From an uncultured Flavobacteriales bacterium (GTDB taxonomy: Bacteria; Bacteroidota; Bacteroidia; Palsa-965), in contig CALJIF010000031.1 of the NCBI GenBank assembly GCA_937974275.1, forward strand, positions 1 through 17,821: 17,821 nt of DNA, given 5' to 3'. The notes beneath the pieces are model-generated. The model did not search any database. It was given only the letters and a program-made list of their open reading frames with translations, and had not been told where the DNA came from. The position numbers and the translations under genes are program-made. Positions 15,958-17,821 of the stretch are shown here, piece by piece. Every line of letters starts with the position of its first letter. Position 1 is the first letter of the stretch.

Positions 15958-16141
15958 AGCGTTATGTTCATCCGCTTGATACGGCTCGCTTTAACTTAAA
16001 TGGATAGCGTTTGGAAATGATGGTTTAGGGCTTTGCGTTCGTGCGGTCCCGAAACATCGAGGTCGGAGTACAATCCCGATAGCTATCGGGCCAGTTTACT
16101 ACAAAAGTTCATTAGAAGTGAAAGCTTCCCCAAAAACTTGC
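15958..16141. other. Intergenic region without a gene
   Basis: No supportable ORF. A weak 7-bp stem (TAAAGCG 15955-15961 with CGCTTTA 15987-15993) spans the stop of the 705-residue gene, but it has a 25-base loop and no T tract, so I do not call it a terminator. The region also holds the palindrome listed separately. Confidence 0.5.
16075..16090. repeat. 16-bp perfect palindrome CCCGATAGCTATCGGG
   Basis: The sequence is its own reverse complement over 16 bases. The same core recurs at 17447-17466, extended to 20 bases. Two copies within 1.4 kb of non-coding DNA point to a dispersed palindromic repeat; I recall similar ones from Bacteroidota intergenic DNA. Confidence 0.75.
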
Positions 16142-16175
16142 CGCTAACGTTTTGGCGCTTGGCGCAGTGCCGTAC
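16142..16175 (-). repeat. Partial attC-like element (site C)
   Basis: Read on the minus strand it ends in AACGTTAGCGGC, close to the integron R' core GTTRRRY but with one mismatch (GTTAGCG). It begins just after the stop of the 125-residue gene. A GC-rich segment (GGCACTGCGCCAAGCGCC) precedes it. The opposite half of the stem seen in sites A and B is not recognisable, so it is either truncated or very short. Confidence 0.35.
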
Positions 16176-16179
16176 CTTT

Positions 16180-16557
16180 TTAATTCAATTCAACTTCCTC
16201 TGTTAATACAATTTCACTGTCACCCAATATATTCTTAAATTCTTCGGTGATTTTAAAAAAATTGGGGTTGATGAAGTTTATTTCACAATGATCGTACCCC
16301 TTGCCTATTTCCTTGTCATTGGTTCTAATTACATAATGGCAATAGTCAGAGTCATTTAAATTGTCCGAAATAGCTTTTAAGAAATCCTTTTTGTTGTCCT
16401 TGTTTATTTTAAATATCCAGTCCTTGTCTGCAAATGATCTTAACACAAAAGCTTTTTCATGGTCCGCAGTCCAATTAAGATTAACAGCAATGTCGCACCT
16501 AACATTTATGGCGTCAATGATGGCAATTAATTTATCAAGGTCAAAATGTTTTGTCAT
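16180..16557 (-). CDS. Hypothetical cytoplasmic protein (125 aa) in a cassette-like setting
   Basis: No family is recognised. The 125 residues are charged and mixed alpha/beta, starting MTKHFDLDKLIAIIDAI. There is a strand pair near NWTADHEKAFVLRSF and DWIFKI, a YCHYVIRTND strand, and an acidic C-terminus (ILGDSEIVLTEEVEL). There is no signal peptide and no membrane span. The ATG lies 9 bases after the R'-like core GTTAGGT of site B, and the stop lies 4 bases before site C. A solitary gene held tightly between two such elements, in the orientation expected for an integron cassette, suggests it moves as a unit. It is somewhat richer in A+T than the GT-C genes. Coding call is good from length and strong framing. 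Confidence 0.75.
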   Translation of the reverse strand: MTKHFDLDKLIAIIDAINVRCDIAVNLNWTADHEKAFVLRSFADKDWIFKINKDNKKDFLKAISDNLNDSDYCHYVIRTNDKEIGKGYDHCEINFINPNFFKITEEFKNILGDSEIVLTEEVELN

Positions 16558-16566
16558 GATGCTTGC

Positions 16567-16671
16567 ACCTAACGTTCTGCAGCTACCCGAAGGGCGGGGC
16601 TTTTAACACTCGCGAAGCTATCGGAATGATTTAACCACTGAACCGCCACTTTTGGGTAGGTGCTGTTTTGC
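16567..16671 (-). repeat. attC-like stem-loop element (site B)
   Basis: On the minus strand the 105-base element starts GCAAAACAGC and ends CTGCAGAACGTTAGGT. The last seven bases (GTTAGGT, 16567-16573) fit the integron R' core GTTRRRY exactly. The arms at 16580-16597 and 16643-16663 (CAGC, TACCC, GGCGG blocks) pair with bulges, as in attC. The R''-like end GCAAAAC fits RYYYAAC only partly. It separates two same-strand genes. The call depends on folding that I did by eye. Confidence 0.45.
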
Positions 16672-16708
16672 ACAGTAATTCTTTCGTGTCGGTTTATGTT
16701 CATGTCTT

Positions 16709-17155
16709 TCATAGCTTTATAAAATATGAGAACAGCGGGTCTTTATGCGCTATTCTAATTTCTTTTCCGTCTTTCATTACTATTACTGCTCGCCCAGATA
16801 AATTTGTCTGTCGCTGTATTGAGTCGAGTTTACTTAGGTCAATACCAGTAGATAAAAATCCGACATCCCATCTGTCTTTGTCCTCGCTTATACAAAACGC
16901 TTTTGGTTGCAATGTGTTATGTCTACGTTTGAGTATGCTGTCAACATTGTTTTCGTATTGGTCAAACAACTCATAGCTTAGTTTGGATTTGTCAGCAGGT
17001 AAATTGGTGTATCCGTTGTCAATAATGAATTGTTCTGCAAGTTTAACTGCTTGCTCTTTTGTCATCTGGTCTGTTGTCTGAAAAGCAGAAGTTAGACCCC
17101 AAACTAATACAACGGATAGGATTGTCAAAGAAAATATTTTGTATATGTTTTTCAT
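16709..17155 (-). CDS. Secreted hypothetical protein (148 aa)
   Basis: No named family. Residues 1-24 are a signal peptide or N-terminal anchor (MKNIYKIFSLTILSVVLVWGLTSAF). The mature part opens with a helix (MTKEQAVKLAEQFIIDNGYTNLP), continues through YELFDQYENNVDSILKRRHN, and closes with strands (RWDVGFLSTG, then GRAVIVMKDGKEIRIAHKDP). The EQAVKLAEQFI helix followed by a W-VGF strand and a V-DGK-IR strand is reminiscent of small periplasmic NTF2- or PepSY-like proteins, but I cannot assign it. It starts 39 bases after the 3' end of the group II intron remnant and ends 37 bases before attC-like site B. It could be one cassette's cargo. Confidence 0.75.
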   Translation of the reverse strand: MKNIYKIFSLTILSVVLVWGLTSAFQTTDQMTKEQAVKLAEQFIIDNGYTNLPADKSKLSYELFDQYENNVDSILKRRHNTLQPKAFCISEDKDRWDVGFLSTGIDLSKLDSIQRQTNLSGRAVIVMKDGKEIRIAHKDPLFSYFIKL

Positions 17156-17194
17156 TTTTAAGTTAGTTCTTGTCGTCCGTTATTATTGCCCATA

Positions 17195-17291
17195 ATCGGG
17201 TCAGACAACGGAATTTCACCCTTGCCTTCCCACACGTGTCCCGGGTTATCCGGGGGAACCGTGCGTGAAACTCTCGTTACTCATGCAGTTC
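17195..17291 (-). ncRNA. Group II intron domains V and VI
   Basis: Domain V is at 17256-17291 on the minus strand, 36 bases, beginning GAACTGCATGAG and ending TTTCACGCACGGTTC. Its ends pair GAAC/GTTC where active introns usually have GAGC/GTTC, so the catalytic AGC triad reads AAC. Domain VI follows: the arms GGCAAGGG and CCGTTGTC pair with one mismatch and one wobble, then CTGA places the candidate branch A seven bases from the end. Confidence 0.6.
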
Positions 17292-17446
17292 TATTTTCAT
17301 GGTATTCGTGAAACCGCTTCGCTAAGTTCACTCGGCTCTTCATGTTCTTAAATCATCACTAATATAGTTAAGGTTGCACCAATCTCCAATGGGCAAATAA
17401 AGTCGGTGTAGGAAACCAACATTTTCGAGGCTTCATCGAACGGTTC

Positions 17447-17466
17447 ATCCCGATAGCTATCGGGAT
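17447..17466. repeat. 20-bp perfect palindrome ATCCCGATAGCTATCGGGAT
   Basis: This 20-base self-complementary sequence contains the same 16-base core as the copy at 16075-16090. It lies inside the domain I region of the group II intron remnant, where a shorter stem is normally expected. Confidence 0.7.
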
Positions 17467-17527
17467 TCAGCTCGCTTCGGTCATACTTAATCAGATAATC
17501 TCTGACCTTTTAATCCTTGTCGCTCAC

Positions 17528-17674
17528 CACATCATATTTTCATACAACGCAGCACAAGGCAGTTTAATAACTCCTCCGGAAAGGCGTCATTAGAAGACCG
17601 GTTATTCTAATAATAACTCCCTCCATCGGTTAAATAGCATTCAATTACTTGTTTCAAGAGTAATTGATTCAAGT
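17528..17674. other. Intergenic region without a gene, with a hairpin
   Basis: No supportable gene. A hairpin at 17642-17666 pairs CAATTA with TAATTG and CTTG with CAAG around a TTT loop, with a two-base bulge. No T tract follows on either strand, so it is not a clear terminator. Confidence 0.4.
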
Positions 17675-17806
17675 CACACACGTTTTGCAGATTTGCAATG
17701 GGCGGGCTTTTTACCACTAATGTTTATGCGGAGCACAAAACTTTCGGCTACCACAAAACTGTCTGCGGAGCACGTAACCCCGCCTATTGCAAATGTGCTG
17801 TTATGC
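17675..17806 (-). repeat. attC-like stem-loop element (site A)
   Basis: The 132-base element has long arms. ATTTGCAATGGGCGGG (17691-17706) pairs with CCCGCCTATTGCAAAT (17779-17794) with a single G-T position. On the minus strand it begins GCATAACAGCAC, where GCATAAC fits RYYYAAC at six of seven positions, and ends CTGCAAAACGTGTGTG. The loop holds two direct copies of TGCGGAGCAC (17727-17736 and 17764-17773) and two of CACAAAACT. Outer ends are shared with site B while the inner arms differ, as in attC families. Confidence 0.45.
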
Positions 17807-17821
17807 GTATGTGCTTCTGTT

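Larger units (their letters stand above)
17195..17527 (-). mobile_element. ORF-less group II intron remnant
   Basis: On the minus strand the 5' end reads GTGAGCGACAAGG (from 17527) and the 3' end reads CTGACCCGAT (to 17195). The last bases fit the group II 3' end, with a candidate branch-point A seven bases before it. Segments AAGTATGACCGAAGC and GGTTTCCTACACCGA resemble domain I of Bacteroidota introns. Domains V and VI are recognisable. At 333 bases it has no maturase ORF and little room for domains II-IV, so it is a deletion remnant. The 5' boundary is uncertain. Confidence 0.6.

Noticed and set aside
15955..15993. Hairpin after the 705-residue gene as a terminator
   Set aside because: Only seven base pairs, a 25-base loop and no T tract.
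16142..17806. CRISPR array from the repeated elements at the right end
   Set aside because: The elements are about 100-130 bases, imperfect, irregularly spaced, and separated by genes rather than short spacers, with no cas genes.

Overview
The window looks like a chromosomal segment of a Bacteroidota bacterium. The evidence is a secreted protein ending in a type IX secretion system (T9SS) type A sorting domain, exact TAnnTTTG (-7 type) promoter boxes, a general lack of Shine-Dalgarno sequences, lipoprotein and Sec signals of this phylum, and the short palindrome CCCGATAGCTATCGGG in non-coding DNA. No rRNA, tRNA, CRISPR array, intact transposase or integrase is visible. Bases 1-247 hold no gene that I can support.

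Left part (1-6500) is a set of small, mostly minus-strand accessory genes. An unrecognised secreted protein (+) converges on a T9SS-exported protein (-), with a shared bidirectional terminator between them. Next comes a Fic adenylyltransferase with a C-terminal winged helix, followed by a GyrI-like effector-binding protein. Two tandem 13-bp palindromes lie directly over the Fic promoter and start codon, which suggests an autoregulated two-gene unit. Then follow a lipoprotein, a zinc-ribbon plus RNA-polymerase-alpha-CTD-like protein, an 81-residue unknown, a secreted HNH nuclease and a truncated five-bladed beta-propeller protein.

Middle part (6667-15957) is a cluster of five large polytopic membrane proteins of the GT-C (lipid-linked sugar transferase, PMT/ArnT-like) type. 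Three are on the minus strand, two of them overlapping by one base, and two are on the plus strand, diverging from a common intergenic region at 11980-12233. Two carry extra C-terminal beta-rich domains. The 673-residue protein ends in what looks like an ILEI/FAM3-type domain in permuted order. The 705-residue protein ends in a jelly-roll, carbohydrate-binding-like domain. Together they probably glycosylate extracytoplasmic polymers or proteins with polyprenyl-phosphate sugars. No substrate can be assigned from sequence.

Right part (15958-17821) is a mosaic. Two small minus-strand genes are separated by structured elements whose outer ends resemble integron attC sites, as in an integrase-less cassette array. 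A short, ORF-less group II intron remnant (333 nt, domains V and VI recognisable) sits upstream of one of them. Two CCCGATAGCTATCGGG palindromes are nearby, one inside the intron remnant. This is the part most likely to hold undescribed mobile biology.
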